A stretch of 32,582 bases of DNA from assembly GCA_937919945.1 (NCBI GenBank), contig CALESY010000110.1:1-32582 (forward strand). Direction: 5' to 3'. Below are positions 7,801 to 15,848 of the stretch, one piece after another. The notes beneath the pieces were generated by a model. That model ran no database searches, was not told the DNA's origin, and was given only the letters and a program-made list of their open reading frames with translations. Origin of the DNA: an uncultured Chitinophagaceae bacterium. Its GTDB lineage: Bacteria; Bacteroidota; Bacteroidia; Chitinophagales; Chitinophagaceae. Numbering within the stretch: position 1 is the first letter of the stretch; every line of letters starts with the position of its first letter. The translations under genes and the position numbers were made by a program.

Positions 7801-8823
7801 ATGAATCCGAAAAAGTTGATGACACTGGATGAGTTTACCATCCGTGAAACAAGAAAATTTCCACAAGCTACAGGCGAACTCTCAGCGCTATTAAGGGATA
7901 TAGGACTAGCATGCAAACTGATAAATAAACAAGTACTGAAAGCCGGGCTTGTTGATATACTGGGCAAGCACGGTGCTACTAATGTGCAGGGCGAGGAGCA
8001 AATGAAGTTGGATATATATGCTGATGAAACCCTGATAAACGTACTGCAAAATAGTGCTGACTGCGCAGGTATCGCTTCTGAAGAAAATGATAATTTCATC
8101 AGCTTTGATGATGAATGGTCTGTGAACTCAAAATATGTAGTACTGTTCGATCCATTGGATGGCTCTTCTAATATTGATGTGAATGCCCCAATAGGTACTA
8201 TCTTTTCCATATACCGCAGGGTAAGCGAGTTGGGTAAACCATGCACCGCGGCAGATTTTCTGCAACCAGGCAATAAACTAATGGCAGCGGGTTATGTCAT
8301 CTACGGTAGCAGCACCATGTTGGTATATGCTACCAAGGCAAGTATTAATGGTTTTACTTTAGAGCCATCTATTGGTGAGTTTTGCCTCAGCCACCCGAAT
8401 ATGAAGTGTCCTGAAAAAGGTAAGATATATTCCATCAATCAGGGCAATACTGTAAAATACCATGAGGGTACTAAAAACTTCCTCAACTACTGCATGGAAA
8501 GTAATAAAGAAGAAGGCCGCCCATATTCGCAACGCTATATCGGCAGCATGGTGGCAGACATGCATCGCACCCTCATCAAAGGTGGCATCTTTATGTACCC
8601 TGCAGATAAAAGCAATCCCAATGGTAAGCTACGCCTGCAATATGAGTGCAACCCTATGGCCTTTCTTGTAGAGGCAGCAGGTGGTATGGCAAGCACGGGT
8701 TATAGCACCGTATTGGAAGTAAATCCTACGGAACTGCACCAGCGTGTGCCCATTTATATTGGTTCAAAAAACTTAGTTGAAAAAGCGCTAGAATTTGAAA
8801 CTGCAGCCACAACGGTAGCATGA
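7801..8823 (+). CDS. fbp: Fructose-1,6-bisphosphatase, class I
   Basis: The gluconeogenic phosphatase converting fructose 1,6-bisphosphate to fructose 6-phosphate (EC 3.1.3.11), 340 residues and cytosolic. The family signature DPLDGSSNID is intact and gives the metal-binding Asp residues. Other hallmarks are the N-terminal TLDEFTIRE segment, ASEEND (metal-binding glutamates), and the C-terminal RLQYECNPMAFLVEAAGG active-site stretch. An in-frame ATG at 7780 exists, but it lies upstream of the predicted transcription start; the ATG at 7801 (or 7819) fits both the promoter and the family. The gene is monocistronic, bounded by its own promoter and a strong terminator at 8843-8873. Confidence 0.96.
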   Translation: MNPKKLMTLDEFTIRETRKFPQATGELSALLRDIGLACKLINKQVLKAGLVDILGKHGATNVQGEEQMKLDIYADETLINVLQNSADCAGIASEENDNFISFDDEWSVNSKYVVLFDPLDGSSNIDVNAPIGTIFSIYRRVSELGKPCTAADFLQPGNKLMAAGYVIYGSSTMLVYATKASINGFTLEPSIGEFCLSHPNMKCPEKGKIYSINQGNTVKYHEGTKNFLNYCMESNKEEGRPYSQRYIGSMVADMHRTLIKGGIFMYPADKSNPNGKLRLQYECNPMAFLVEAAGGMASTGYSTVLEVNPTELHQRVPIYIGSKNLVEKALEFETAATTVA

Positions 8824-8842
8824 CTTTATTAATAAACATTGT

Positions 8843-8873
8843 AAAAACAGCCCGCATAAAGCGGGCTGTTTTT
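8843..8873 (+). terminator. Strong rho-independent terminator after fbp
   Basis: A perfect 13-bp inverted repeat: AAAAACAGCCCGC (8843-8855), a 5-base loop ATAAA, and GCGGGCTGTTTTT (8861-8873). The GC-rich core ends in a run of five T. It lies 20 bp after the fbp stop and insulates fbp from the sdpR-like gene. Confidence 0.93.
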
Positions 8874-8882
8874 GTTAACGAT

Positions 8883-8935
8883 TTTGCTATATGAAAAAGT
8901 ATTTAGAAATTTGTCTAATTAACTAAATATCTAAA
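8883..8935 (+). promoter_or_regulatory. Promoter and operator-like palindrome of the sdpR-sdpI-hydrolase operon
   Basis: TTTG at 8883-8886, a 19-bp spacer and GAAATTTG at 8906-8913 form a near-consensus promoter. A 34-bp imperfect palindrome (8902-8935; 13 of 17 pairs match, arms TTTAGA and TCTAAA, centre TAATTA at 8916-8921) covers the -7 box, the predicted start site (about 8917) and the first base of the ArsR start codon. This is where an autorepressor would bind. That the ArsR protein binds it is inference. Confidence 0.62.
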
Positions 8936-9237
8936 TGGATAAGTTATTCAAAGCCCTGAACGACCAGACGCGCAGAGATATATTGGAGCTACTGAAAGCT
9001 AAAGAACGAACGGCAGGCGATATTGCGGAACACTTCAACATATCAAAGCCCAGTATCTCTCACCACCTCGATATATTAAAACAAGCAGGCCTGATAGAGG
9101 CAGATAAACAAGGGCAGTTTATCTATTACTCGCTGAACACTACCGTGGTGGATGAGTTTTTAAAATGGTTGGTGCAATTAACACCTGCCGCTAAAAAACG
9201 TAAAACTGTAAACAATGCAAAACGCTCGTACATATAA
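8935..9237 (+). CDS. ArsR-family repressor, SdpR-like
   Basis: A 100-residue winged-helix DNA-binding repressor. The fold is clear from FKALNDQTRRDILELLK (start helix), ERTAGDIAEHFNIS and KPSISHHLDILKQAGLI (recognition helix), and the wing ADKQGQFIYYSLN. The metal-binding ELCVCDL-type cysteine motif of arsenic sensors is missing; there is no Cys at all, so it is not a metal sensor of that kind. It most resembles SdpR, which controls the immunity gene sdpI in Bacillus, and here the next gene, overlapping by 23 bp, encodes an SdpI-like protein. It probably represses its own operon through the palindrome at 8902-8935. Confidence 0.93.
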   Translation: MDKLFKALNDQTRRDILELLKAKERTAGDIAEHFNISKPSISHHLDILKQAGLIEADKQGQFIYYSLNTTVVDEFLKWLVQLTPAAKKRKTVNNAKRSYI

Positions 9238-9886
9238 GCAACTAATAATAACCATCATCATACTGCTGCCATTAGCGTACGTTGCCTTCAAATGGAGTTT
9301 CTTTCCGGACGTTATGCCGTTGCACTATAATATACAAGGTGAGGTAGACAGGGTAGGAGGTAAGAAAGAGTTTTTGTTGGGAGTAATTATCATCACAGTC
9401 GTAAATCTGCTGACATACCTGCTCATCAGTAATATTCATAAAATAGACCCCAAGCGTGCAAAGGCAGACCAATCAGCGACGTTTGATAAACTGGCAATGG
9501 GTGTAAGCCTTTTTCTGACAGCTATTAACATAATTATTATTGCTGACGGCATCAGTGAAGGGAAAAGTATGGCAGATAAAGCTATTATACCTTTGGTAGG
9601 TTTGTTACTCGCTTTTGTAGGCAATTATATGAACAATATTAAACCCAATTATTTTGCAGGTATCCGCCTGCCGTGGACATTGAATGATGAAAATAACTGG
9701 AAGCAAACACATCGCATTGCAAGCCATTTATGGGTTGCAGGTGGTATTACCATATGTATTGCATCTCTTACCGTTAAGCCTGTCGTTGCAGGTATTGTTT
9801 TAATTATTGCAGTAGTATGTATGGTTGCAATACCGGTTGGTTATTCATATTCATTATTCAAAAAAACAAAAGAAGCAAAACGATAA
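9215..9886 (+). CDS. SdpI-like integral membrane protein (DUF1648 and SdpI domains)
   Basis: A 223-residue membrane protein with about six membrane helices (near 10-26, 54-72, 94-112, 122-136, 171-188, 191-210). The N-terminal DUF1648 signature is visible at 31-50 (PDVMPLHYN, then GEVDRVGGK). The SdpI signature follows at 136-172 (GNYMNNIKPNYFAGIRLPW, then W and THR). In Bacillus, SdpI protects against the toxin SdpC and, when bound, draws the repressor SdpR to the membrane. No sdpABC toxin genes are in the window, so the ligand here is unknown. The gene overlaps the repressor gene by 23 bp and is 1 bp from the hydrolase gene. Confidence 0.92.
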   Translation: MQNARTYKQLIITIIILLPLAYVAFKWSFFPDVMPLHYNIQGEVDRVGGKKEFLLGVIIITVVNLLTYLLISNIHKIDPKRAKADQSATFDKLAMGVSLFLTAINIIIIADGISEGKSMADKAIIPLVGLLLAFVGNYMNNIKPNYFAGIRLPWTLNDENNWKQTHRIASHLWVAGGITICIASLTVKPVVAGIVLIIAVVCMVAIPVGYSYSLFKKTKEAKR

Positions 9887-9887
9887 T

Positions 9888-11297
9888 ATGCAGAAATTAT
9901 ATTGTACGCTATTATTAGCGGTATGTACCGTAGCAGGGTATGCGCAAAGCCCGGCAATAGGCAACTGGGAAGGCGAAATGAATGCAGGGCAGAAAGTGCG
10001 TTTGGTATTTCGTGTGAAACAAGCGGATGGTAAACTATCAGCAACGATGGATAGCCCCGATCAGGGCATTACGGGCATACCAGTAGCAAACACAAGCATG
10101 AATGGCGATAGTGTTTTATTCGACCTAAGTAATGCCGGTATACAATATACAGGCTTGCTGAAAGACAACGAGATAAAAGGTGTGTGGAAACAAGGTGGTA
10201 TGAAACTACCACTGGTGATGAAACGCACTGAAAAGCCAACAGAGCTAAGCAGGCCGCAAACACCCAAGCCGCCCTATGGTTATCTGAGCGAGGATGTAAC
10301 ATTCAAAAATGCAGATGGCAGTATCAGTTACGGTGCTACCATTACCATGCCGGCAGGTGGTAAAACTTATCCTGCCGTATTGCTGATTAGTGGTTCAGGT
10401 CCGCAAAACAGGGATGAAGAACTAATGGGGCATAAACCATTTGCTGTGATAGCTGACTACCTGACGAAGAAAGGCTATGTAGTGTTGCGTGTTGACGACC
10501 GTGGTGTAGGACAAACAACAGGCGATAGGAAAAAAGCCACCAGTGCCGATTTTGCTAAAGATGCACATGCAGCCATAGACTATCTGAAAACCCGCAAAGA
10601 GGTGAATACAAAAAAGATAGGTATGATGGGCCATAGCGAAGGCGGAATGATAGCACCTATGGTAGCTACTGAAAGAAAAGATATTGACTTTATCATATTG
10701 ATGGCAGGGCCGGGTGTAAAGATTTATGAACTGATGGAAGACCAGAGTGCTGCCGTGATGCAGGCTGGCGGTGTCAGTGAAAATGTAGTAAATGAATATC
10801 GTAAACTGTACAGAGGTATTGAGCAAGCTATCATATCAGCTACAACTGGTGAGGAAGCGCAAAACAAAATGATACAGGTAACAACAACATGGAAAAGTAC
10901 GGCATCGAAAGAAGCTATTGCATTAGTAGATATTACAGATTTTGAGAGTGAAAAGAAATTTGTAAACGAGTTTATGAAAATATACCACGATGCGTGGTTT
11001 AACTACTTTCTGAAATATGACCCGCAACCTACGCTGCAAAAACTAAGCTGTAAGGTGCTGGCACTGAATGGTGAAAAAGATTTACAAGTACTACCAAAAT
11101 CAAACCTTGAAGGAATCAAGCGATCATTAGCTAAGAGCAAAACGAAACAATACGAAGTGAAAGAACTACCAGGGCTCAACCACCTCTTCCAAACCTGCAA
11201 TAAATGTACTGTACAGGAATATGGCACACTTGAAGAAACGATATCGCCACTTGCTTTGCAAGCCGTTAGTGATTGGTTGGATAAACGGGTAAAGTAG
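9888..11297 (+). CDS. Secreted alpha/beta hydrolase
   Basis: A 469-residue exported hydrolase. A signal peptide is evident (hydrophobic LLLAVCTVAGYA, probable cleavage before Gln20). An N-terminal beta-rich domain of about 110 residues (starting GNWEGEM) precedes a serine-hydrolase domain from about residue 135. That domain has the strand YPAVLLISGSGPQNRDE (oxyanion region) and the nucleophile elbow GHSEGG with Ser250. The catalytic His is likely in LPGLNHLF near the C terminus. It resembles Bacteroidota alpha/beta hydrolases of the dienelactone hydrolase/prolyl oligopeptidase-like group; the substrate (ester or peptide) cannot be named. The ATG at 9888, one base after the sdpI stop, is preferred to an upstream in-frame TTG because it gives the signal peptide. 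Its stop directly abuts the stop of the convergent ABC exporter. Confidence 0.9.
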   Translation: MQKLYCTLLLAVCTVAGYAQSPAIGNWEGEMNAGQKVRLVFRVKQADGKLSATMDSPDQGITGIPVANTSMNGDSVLFDLSNAGIQYTGLLKDNEIKGVWKQGGMKLPLVMKRTEKPTELSRPQTPKPPYGYLSEDVTFKNADGSISYGATITMPAGGKTYPAVLLISGSGPQNRDEELMGHKPFAVIADYLTKKGYVVLRVDDRGVGQTTGDRKKATSADFAKDAHAAIDYLKTRKEVNTKKIGMMGHSEGGMIAPMVATERKDIDFIILMAGPGVKIYELMEDQSAAVMQAGGVSENVVNEYRKLYRGIEQAIISATTGEEAQNKMIQVTTTWKSTASKEAIALVDITDFESEKKFVNEFMKIYHDAWFNYFLKYDPQPTLQKLSCKVLALNGEKDLQVLPKSNLEGIKRSLAKSKTKQYEVKELPGLNHLFQTCNKCTVQEYGTLEETISPLALQAVSDWLDKRVK

Positions 11298-13061
11298 TTA
11301 TTGTATTACTTCCCGCTGCCGTTCTACTGCCGTGTATAATTTGTAGTATTCGCCTTGCGCGGCTATCAACGATTGATGGTTGCCACGTTCTGTGATTTGA
11401 CCTTTATCCATCACAATGATTTCGTCTGCGCGGCGGATGGTAGATAGGCGGTGGGCTATAACGATGGATGTGCGCCCGGTAATCATTTTATCAATAGCCT
11501 GTTGTATCAGTTGTTCGCTTTCACTGTCAACAGATGAAGTAGCTTCGTCCAATATCAGGATGGACGGATTATATAACAATGCCCTTGCAAATGATAATAA
11601 TTGTCTTTGCCCTTGCGATAAGGTATTGCCGCGCTCCATCACATTGAAGTCGTAACCACCAGGCAGGCTTATGATAAAGTCGTGTATGCCCAGTAGCTTA
11701 CACACAGCCTCTACTTTTTCTCTGGGTATATCTGCATTGCGGAGTGTGATATTATCGGCAATAGTACCCGAAAAAAGGAAAACATCTTGTAGTACAATAC
11801 CTATATGATTGCGTAGGCTGTATATATTGTATTCATTCAGGTTGACACCATCAATTTGAATATTGCCACTTTCAATTTCATACAATCTGTTTAGTATACT
11901 GATGATGGATGTTTTACCCGCACCGGTATGGCCTACCACAGCTAATGTTTTACCTGCGGGGATATCAAATGAAATGCCTTTTAATACAGGGGTGCCTTTT
12001 TTGTAGCTGAAGTGTACGTTTTGGAAACTGACTGCCCCCTGTATGCTATCGGCTTGTATGTTGCCGTTTGACACTAGGTGTTCATCGCTATCAAGCACGG
12101 TAAATACACGCTCGCCGGCAATCATACCCATTTGCAATACGTTGAATTTATCTGCCATCATCCGCAATGGACGGAAGAGCAGGTTGAGGTACATGACAAA
12201 TGCTATTACCACACCGGGGGTAACACTATAATCGAGCATACGATGTGCACCCCACCAAACTAACAAACCCATTGACATGGCAAGTATTATCTCTACCACC
12301 GGAAAGAAAACAGAATAGGCAAATATGGCTTTGATATTAGCATCACGGTGTTCTTTGTTGATGGTTTTAAATTTATCCATCTCATGTTTCTCCGCAGCAA
12401 AAGCCTGCACAATGTACATACCTACAATATGTTCCTGCACAAAAGCATTGAGCGCGGCAACAGCGTTGCGCACCCGTTGGAAAGATTTATTAACAGCTTC
12501 TTTGAACCAATAAGTGGCAAGTATCAGTATGGGAAATGGAGCAAGACATACCAAGGTCAGCCGCCAATCGGTAACAAACATAATAGCCATGATGGCAACT
12601 ATAGTAAGGATATCTGCAATGATGGAAATAATACCTTCAGAGAATACATCATTTATAGCCTCTACATCGTTTATTGTGCGGGTAGTGAGTGTGCCTATCG
12701 GTGTACGGTCGTAGTAGCCAATGTTTTGAAACAGTATTTTTTGAAACACCGTTTTGCGCATATCATTAATAACTGCTTGCCCCAGCCAGTTGATACGATA
12801 CAAAAACCAAAACCGCAAACCATTTTCAATCAACAGTACCACCAACTGTATAATGCTGATGTTGATAAGCATTTGCAGCATATGATTGGCAATGTATTTA
12901 TCAACCGATAACTGTATAAGGTAAGGACGCAATGGTGATAACCCCGCCAAGACTACAGACATTGCCATTGAGATATACAAGCTGCGCTTGTAGGGCGATG
13001 CAAAAGAAAATATGCGTCGCAGCAGGTTGAGGTCGAATATTTTTTTAGCGTCGTTACTCAC
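11298..13061 (-). CDS. ABC exporter, MsbA/MdlB-like (fused permease-ATPase)
   Basis: A 587-residue half-transporter of the type I exporter class. Six membrane helices fill roughly residues 25-310. The ATPase domain follows with Walker A GHTGAGKT (377-384), Q-loop Gln425, signature LSQGQ (481-485), Walker B ILILDE (501-506) and the His switch His537 (IAHRLST). It works as a dimer to flip lipid or export hydrophobic or drug-like substrates; the substrate is not readable. The start codon is GTG at 13061, overlapping the prfB stop by four bases (GTGA), so it is translationally coupled to release factor 2, a link that looks positional rather than functional. Confidence 0.93.
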   Translation of the reverse strand: MSNDAKKIFDLNLLRRIFSFASPYKRSLYISMAMSVVLAGLSPLRPYLIQLSVDKYIANHMLQMLINISIIQLVVLLIENGLRFWFLYRINWLGQAVINDMRKTVFQKILFQNIGYYDRTPIGTLTTRTINDVEAINDVFSEGIISIIADILTIVAIMAIMFVTDWRLTLVCLAPFPILILATYWFKEAVNKSFQRVRNAVAALNAFVQEHIVGMYIVQAFAAEKHEMDKFKTINKEHRDANIKAIFAYSVFFPVVEIILAMSMGLLVWWGAHRMLDYSVTPGVVIAFVMYLNLLFRPLRMMADKFNVLQMGMIAGERVFTVLDSDEHLVSNGNIQADSIQGAVSFQNVHFSYKKGTPVLKGISFDIPAGKTLAVVGHTGAGKTSIISILNRLYEIESGNIQIDGVNLNEYNIYSLRNHIGIVLQDVFLFSGTIADNITLRNADIPREKVEAVCKLLGIHDFIISLPGGYDFNVMERGNTLSQGQRQLLSFARALLYNPSILILDEATSSVDSESEQLIQQAIDKMITGRTSIVIAHRLSTIRRADEIIVMDKGQITERGNHQSLIAAQGEYYKLYTAVERQREVIQ

Positions 13062-14146
13062 ACCTCTTCTTTAAAACTCATCAGGTACGCTTTGATGAAG
13101 TCGTCAATTTCGCCATCCATCACTGGGCCAACGTTGCCCACTTCATAATCTGTACGGTGGTCTTTTATCATCTTATAGGGGTGGAACACATATGAGCGTA
13201 TTTGTGAACCCCATTCAATTTTTTTCTTGCTGCTATTGCTGGCGTTTTTCAATTCTTCACGCTTGCGTAGCTCTTCCTCGTACAATCTGCTTTTCAGCAT
13301 GGTGAGTGCTTTTTCTCGGTTTTCGCCCTGTGTACGCGCCTGCTGACACTCTACGATGATGCCGCTTGGTATATGTTTCAACCGCACGGCTGTTTCTACC
13401 TTATTTACGTTCTGCCCACCTTTACCACCAGCACGATAAAACTCCCATTCCAAATCAGCGGGACTGACTTCAATTTCTATACTATCATCTACCAACGGGT
13501 ACACAAATACAGATGCGAATGACGTGTGCCTGCGTGCATTGCTATCGAAAGGAGAAATACGCACCAAGCGGTGAACGCCACTTTCAGCTTTCAGCAGACC
13601 GTATGCAAACTCCCCATCAAACTCTATTGTTGCCTGTTTTATGCCCGCGCCATCACCATACTGCACGTCTATCTCTGCCAACTTCCACCCTTGCTTTTCG
13701 CCATACATACGGTACATACGGAGTAGCATCTCTGCCCAATCCTGACTTTCAGTGCCGCCTGCCCCACTGTTTATTACCATCACCGCAGGCATTTCATCTT
13801 CTGGTTGATTAAGAGTAGATTTAAACTCTAGGTCATCTATTGCTTTTAGTGCTTTATTGTACGCCTCCTGTGTTTCTTCTTCGCTGGCAGCACCCTCTTT
13901 CCAAAAATCGAAGAGGATGGCGAAATCTTCAACAGCAGTATTAACAGATGCCCAAAGGTCTATCCAGTATTTATTGATTTTTATTTCTTTGAGTATGCCG
14001 GTAGCACGCGTATTATCGTCCCAAAAACCCGGGGCAAGTGTTAGAGTACGGTCATTTTCTACCTTGGCATTGCGGTCATCTACTTTTAAAAAGCGATGCA
14101 GGTGCTGTACCCGCTCGCGCATTTCTTTCAGGTATTCCTGTGTCAT
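13058..14146 (-). CDS. prfB: Peptide chain release factor 2
   Basis: RF2 (362 residues) releases finished proteins at UGA and UAA stops. The stop-recognition tripeptide SPF is at 198-200 and the catalytic GGQ at 243-245, inside the expected GKGGQNVNKVETAVR. SPF rather than PxT identifies RF2 over RF1. The frame is continuous from the ATG at 14146. Where many bacteria carry the autoregulatory frameshift site (a CTT TGA after about codon 24), the aligned stretch here (Phe19-Leu20-Lys21, codons TTT TTA AAA) has no in-frame stop, so control by programmed frameshift appears to be absent. A TACCTTTA box at 14165-14158 may be its promoter. It overlaps the downstream exporter gene by 4 bp. Confidence 0.96.
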   Translation of the reverse strand: MTQEYLKEMRERVQHLHRFLKVDDRNAKVENDRTLTLAPGFWDDNTRATGILKEIKINKYWIDLWASVNTAVEDFAILFDFWKEGAASEEETQEAYNKALKAIDDLEFKSTLNQPEDEMPAVMVINSGAGGTESQDWAEMLLRMYRMYGEKQGWKLAEIDVQYGDGAGIKQATIEFDGEFAYGLLKAESGVHRLVRISPFDSNARRHTSFASVFVYPLVDDSIEIEVSPADLEWEFYRAGGKGGQNVNKVETAVRLKHIPSGIIVECQQARTQGENREKALTMLKSRLYEEELRKREELKNASNSSKKKIEWGSQIRSYVFHPYKMIKDHRTDYEVGNVGPVMDGEIDDFIKAYLMSFKEEV

Positions 14147-14252
14147 AATTGAGGGTGTAAAGGTAGGGATAACTATTTAGTAGTAAATACTAATGCACTA
14201 TAGGCCTTTGAAAAGGTAGTTATTATCAGCAATGAAAATTATTTCAAGTTAA

Positions 14253-14756
14253 TTACTCTACAACAGCCGTATCAGGCTTTACCTTAAAGGTGAAATTGCG
14301 CTGCGATACGTAGCTGAAGATGGCTACCAAACCGGTAGTCAGGATTTTTGATGGGGTAGCGAACCAGCCAAAGCCATCTACAAACAGCTTGAGGAATACA
14401 TAGTTGAGTACAATGCACATAGCTACCAATACCGCATAGCGGAAAAGCTGGATGCGCCCTTTAATATTCGATTCAGGGAATACAAGATATTTGGAAAGCG
14501 CAAACCCCAGCGGGAAGCTGATGGAAAAGGAAATCATGAATGCGAAAATGTGCGCCGCAATATGCAGGTCGGCTATATGTACCGTTTGCTTATGCAGTAC
14601 AAAATTGTAGCTAAACCAATATATGATAATATCTAATGCAGTATTAGAGCCCCCGCAGGCAAGGTAGCGGAAGGTTTGCTTATTTATCCACCTCGAGAAA
14701 GGGGGATGAAAGAAGTCAATAAAGTTTAATATGGCGCGCCTGTTATTGCCGTTCAC
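14253..14756 (-). CDS. GtrA-family membrane protein
   Basis: A 167-residue protein with four membrane helices, as in GtrA, a group thought to carry lipid-linked sugars or otherwise help surface-glycan synthesis. The family pattern is visible: FRYLACGGSNTALDIIIYW at the start of helix 1, a long second helix followed by FPLGFALSKYLVF, and the C-terminal SYVSQRNFTFK, a classic GtrA ending. The start is a GTG at 14756; no ATG is available before the first helix. A TATTTTTG promoter box lies 19 bp upstream. Neither neighbour is a sugar transferase, so the substrate is open. Confidence 0.88.
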   Translation of the reverse strand: MNGNNRRAILNFIDFFHPPFSRWINKQTFRYLACGGSNTALDIIIYWFSYNFVLHKQTVHIADLHIAAHIFAFMISFSISFPLGFALSKYLVFPESNIKGRIQLFRYAVLVAMCIVLNYVFLKLFVDGFGWFATPSKILTTGLVAIFSYVSQRNFTFKVKPDTAVVE

Positions 14757-14775
14757 ACAGAGGACAATTAGCTGG

Positions 14776-14783
14776 CAAAAATA
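14776..14783 (-). promoter_or_regulatory. -7 promoter box of the GtrA-like gene
   Basis: TATTTTTG on the minus strand is a perfect TAnnTTTG match, 19 bp before the GTG start at 14756. It suggests the gene has its own promoter downstream of the BtrH-like operon. No TTTG was found at -33. Confidence 0.4.
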
Positions 14784-14820
14784 GCGATAATTTTTTACTC
14801 AGGTGTTAAATGATACTATG

Positions 14821-15825
14821 TTACCACTTGATTTTCTGCATGCGACCGAACAAATCGCGTTCTTTTTCGCCGCAAACACGGAGTAAATCGCTCAATTCAT
14901 CATAAGAAACAAGGTCTGACTTACGGTCTTTCATCAAGCGGGCAGCATGGTAGGCAAAATTGCGCCAGTCGTCGCCTATTTTAGTCAGTTCTGCAGAAAA
15001 CTGCTGTAAATCATCTCGTTGCATCATTTCGCCTGCTTCCTGCAAAAAAGCAGCATACAAAAAACGGAAACCTGCACCACCAGTACCTATTTCCTCTTGC
15101 ATACGTATGACGTTGCCCAAGTAAAGGGATGCTTTACGTGGGGGTAGTTTTTGCGGGTATTTCTTTATTTGTTTTGCCAGTAAAAAAATGGCTTTGTTAC
15201 CAAACCACGGCAGGGGCGGCGATAACATGAAAAAGCATGTTTGCTTAATGCCTGCTTGTACAGCTTTTGTAAAATCTACTTGTTGTGGTACATTTTTTAC
15301 ATAATACATAAAGCCTTTGGGTTCGGGTGTGCCTTTCGCAAAGCGTGCTTTGGCAAGGTCTTCAGGCAGTATTTTGGTTACATCCTCCAGTATCGGGTCG
15401 CTGACAAGATATTGGCCGTTTTCTTTACCATATACTACCAGATTGTGAGCATTAAAGTGGAAACGAAAGGCCTCAGGCAAATAAGGCAGGTAGTACACAC
15501 TACTAAGCATGCCTGCAGGTTTGCCAGTTGCCAACACCTCATCTAACGCTTGATTGGCACGCTGCGGGGTGCGAAAGCGTTGTGTGTGCATATCAATGCC
15601 CAAGCGCTGTGTAGTACGTTTGAAGATAGCCCCTGGCCAAGTGCGGAAAGTAGTACCGGGTGTGCCGCTGACTTTTACAAATGGGAGGTGTGCAAAGAAT
15701 AAACCCGCACCGATGCCAAATGCCATCGGCTCGCTGATGTTGATGCCTGCATGTCTTAACAGATTGGCAGTGACACCGCTCTCGCAATGGGCATGTTGGT
15801 AATGTTTGTATGGTAAAGTACTCAT
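14821..15825 (-). CDS. BtrH N-terminal domain protein with DUF4872-like C-terminal part
   Basis: A 334-residue cytosolic protein. The N-terminal half matches the BtrH family, named for the acyltransferase that moves an amino-acid side chain from a carrier protein onto the antibiotic butirosin, and related in fold to cysteine peptidases. A Cys-His-Asp set is visible: Cys14 in HAHCESG, His127 in FNAHNLVVYG and Asp143 in LVSDP, with a glycine-rich GIGAGLFF between. The C-terminal half (from about 190) is helical and fits DUF4872. The gene follows the 134-residue protein by 23 bp, so the two form a small operon. There is no carrier protein, polyketide or aminoglycoside gene nearby, so the acceptor and donor are unknown. 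Confidence 0.85.
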   Translation of the reverse strand: MSTLPYKHYQHAHCESGVTANLLRHAGINISEPMAFGIGAGLFFAHLPFVKVSGTPGTTFRTWPGAIFKRTTQRLGIDMHTQRFRTPQRANQALDEVLATGKPAGMLSSVYYLPYLPEAFRFHFNAHNLVVYGKENGQYLVSDPILEDVTKILPEDLAKARFAKGTPEPKGFMYYVKNVPQQVDFTKAVQAGIKQTCFFMLSPPLPWFGNKAIFLLAKQIKKYPQKLPPRKASLYLGNVIRMQEEIGTGGAGFRFLYAAFLQEAGEMMQRDDLQQFSAELTKIGDDWRNFAYHAARLMKDRKSDLVSYDELSDLLRVCGEKERDLFGRMQKIKW

Positions 15826-15848
15826 GTAGTATAATAGTGGGTAAATGA

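Noticed and set aside
8935..9237. Arsenic or metal sensor identity for the ArsR-like gene
   Set aside because: No cysteine residues and no arsenic genes nearby; SdpR-like identity fits better.
12348..12911. 187-codon plus-strand frame opposite the ABC exporter
   Set aside because: Antisense to clear coding sequence; no motif or start signal.
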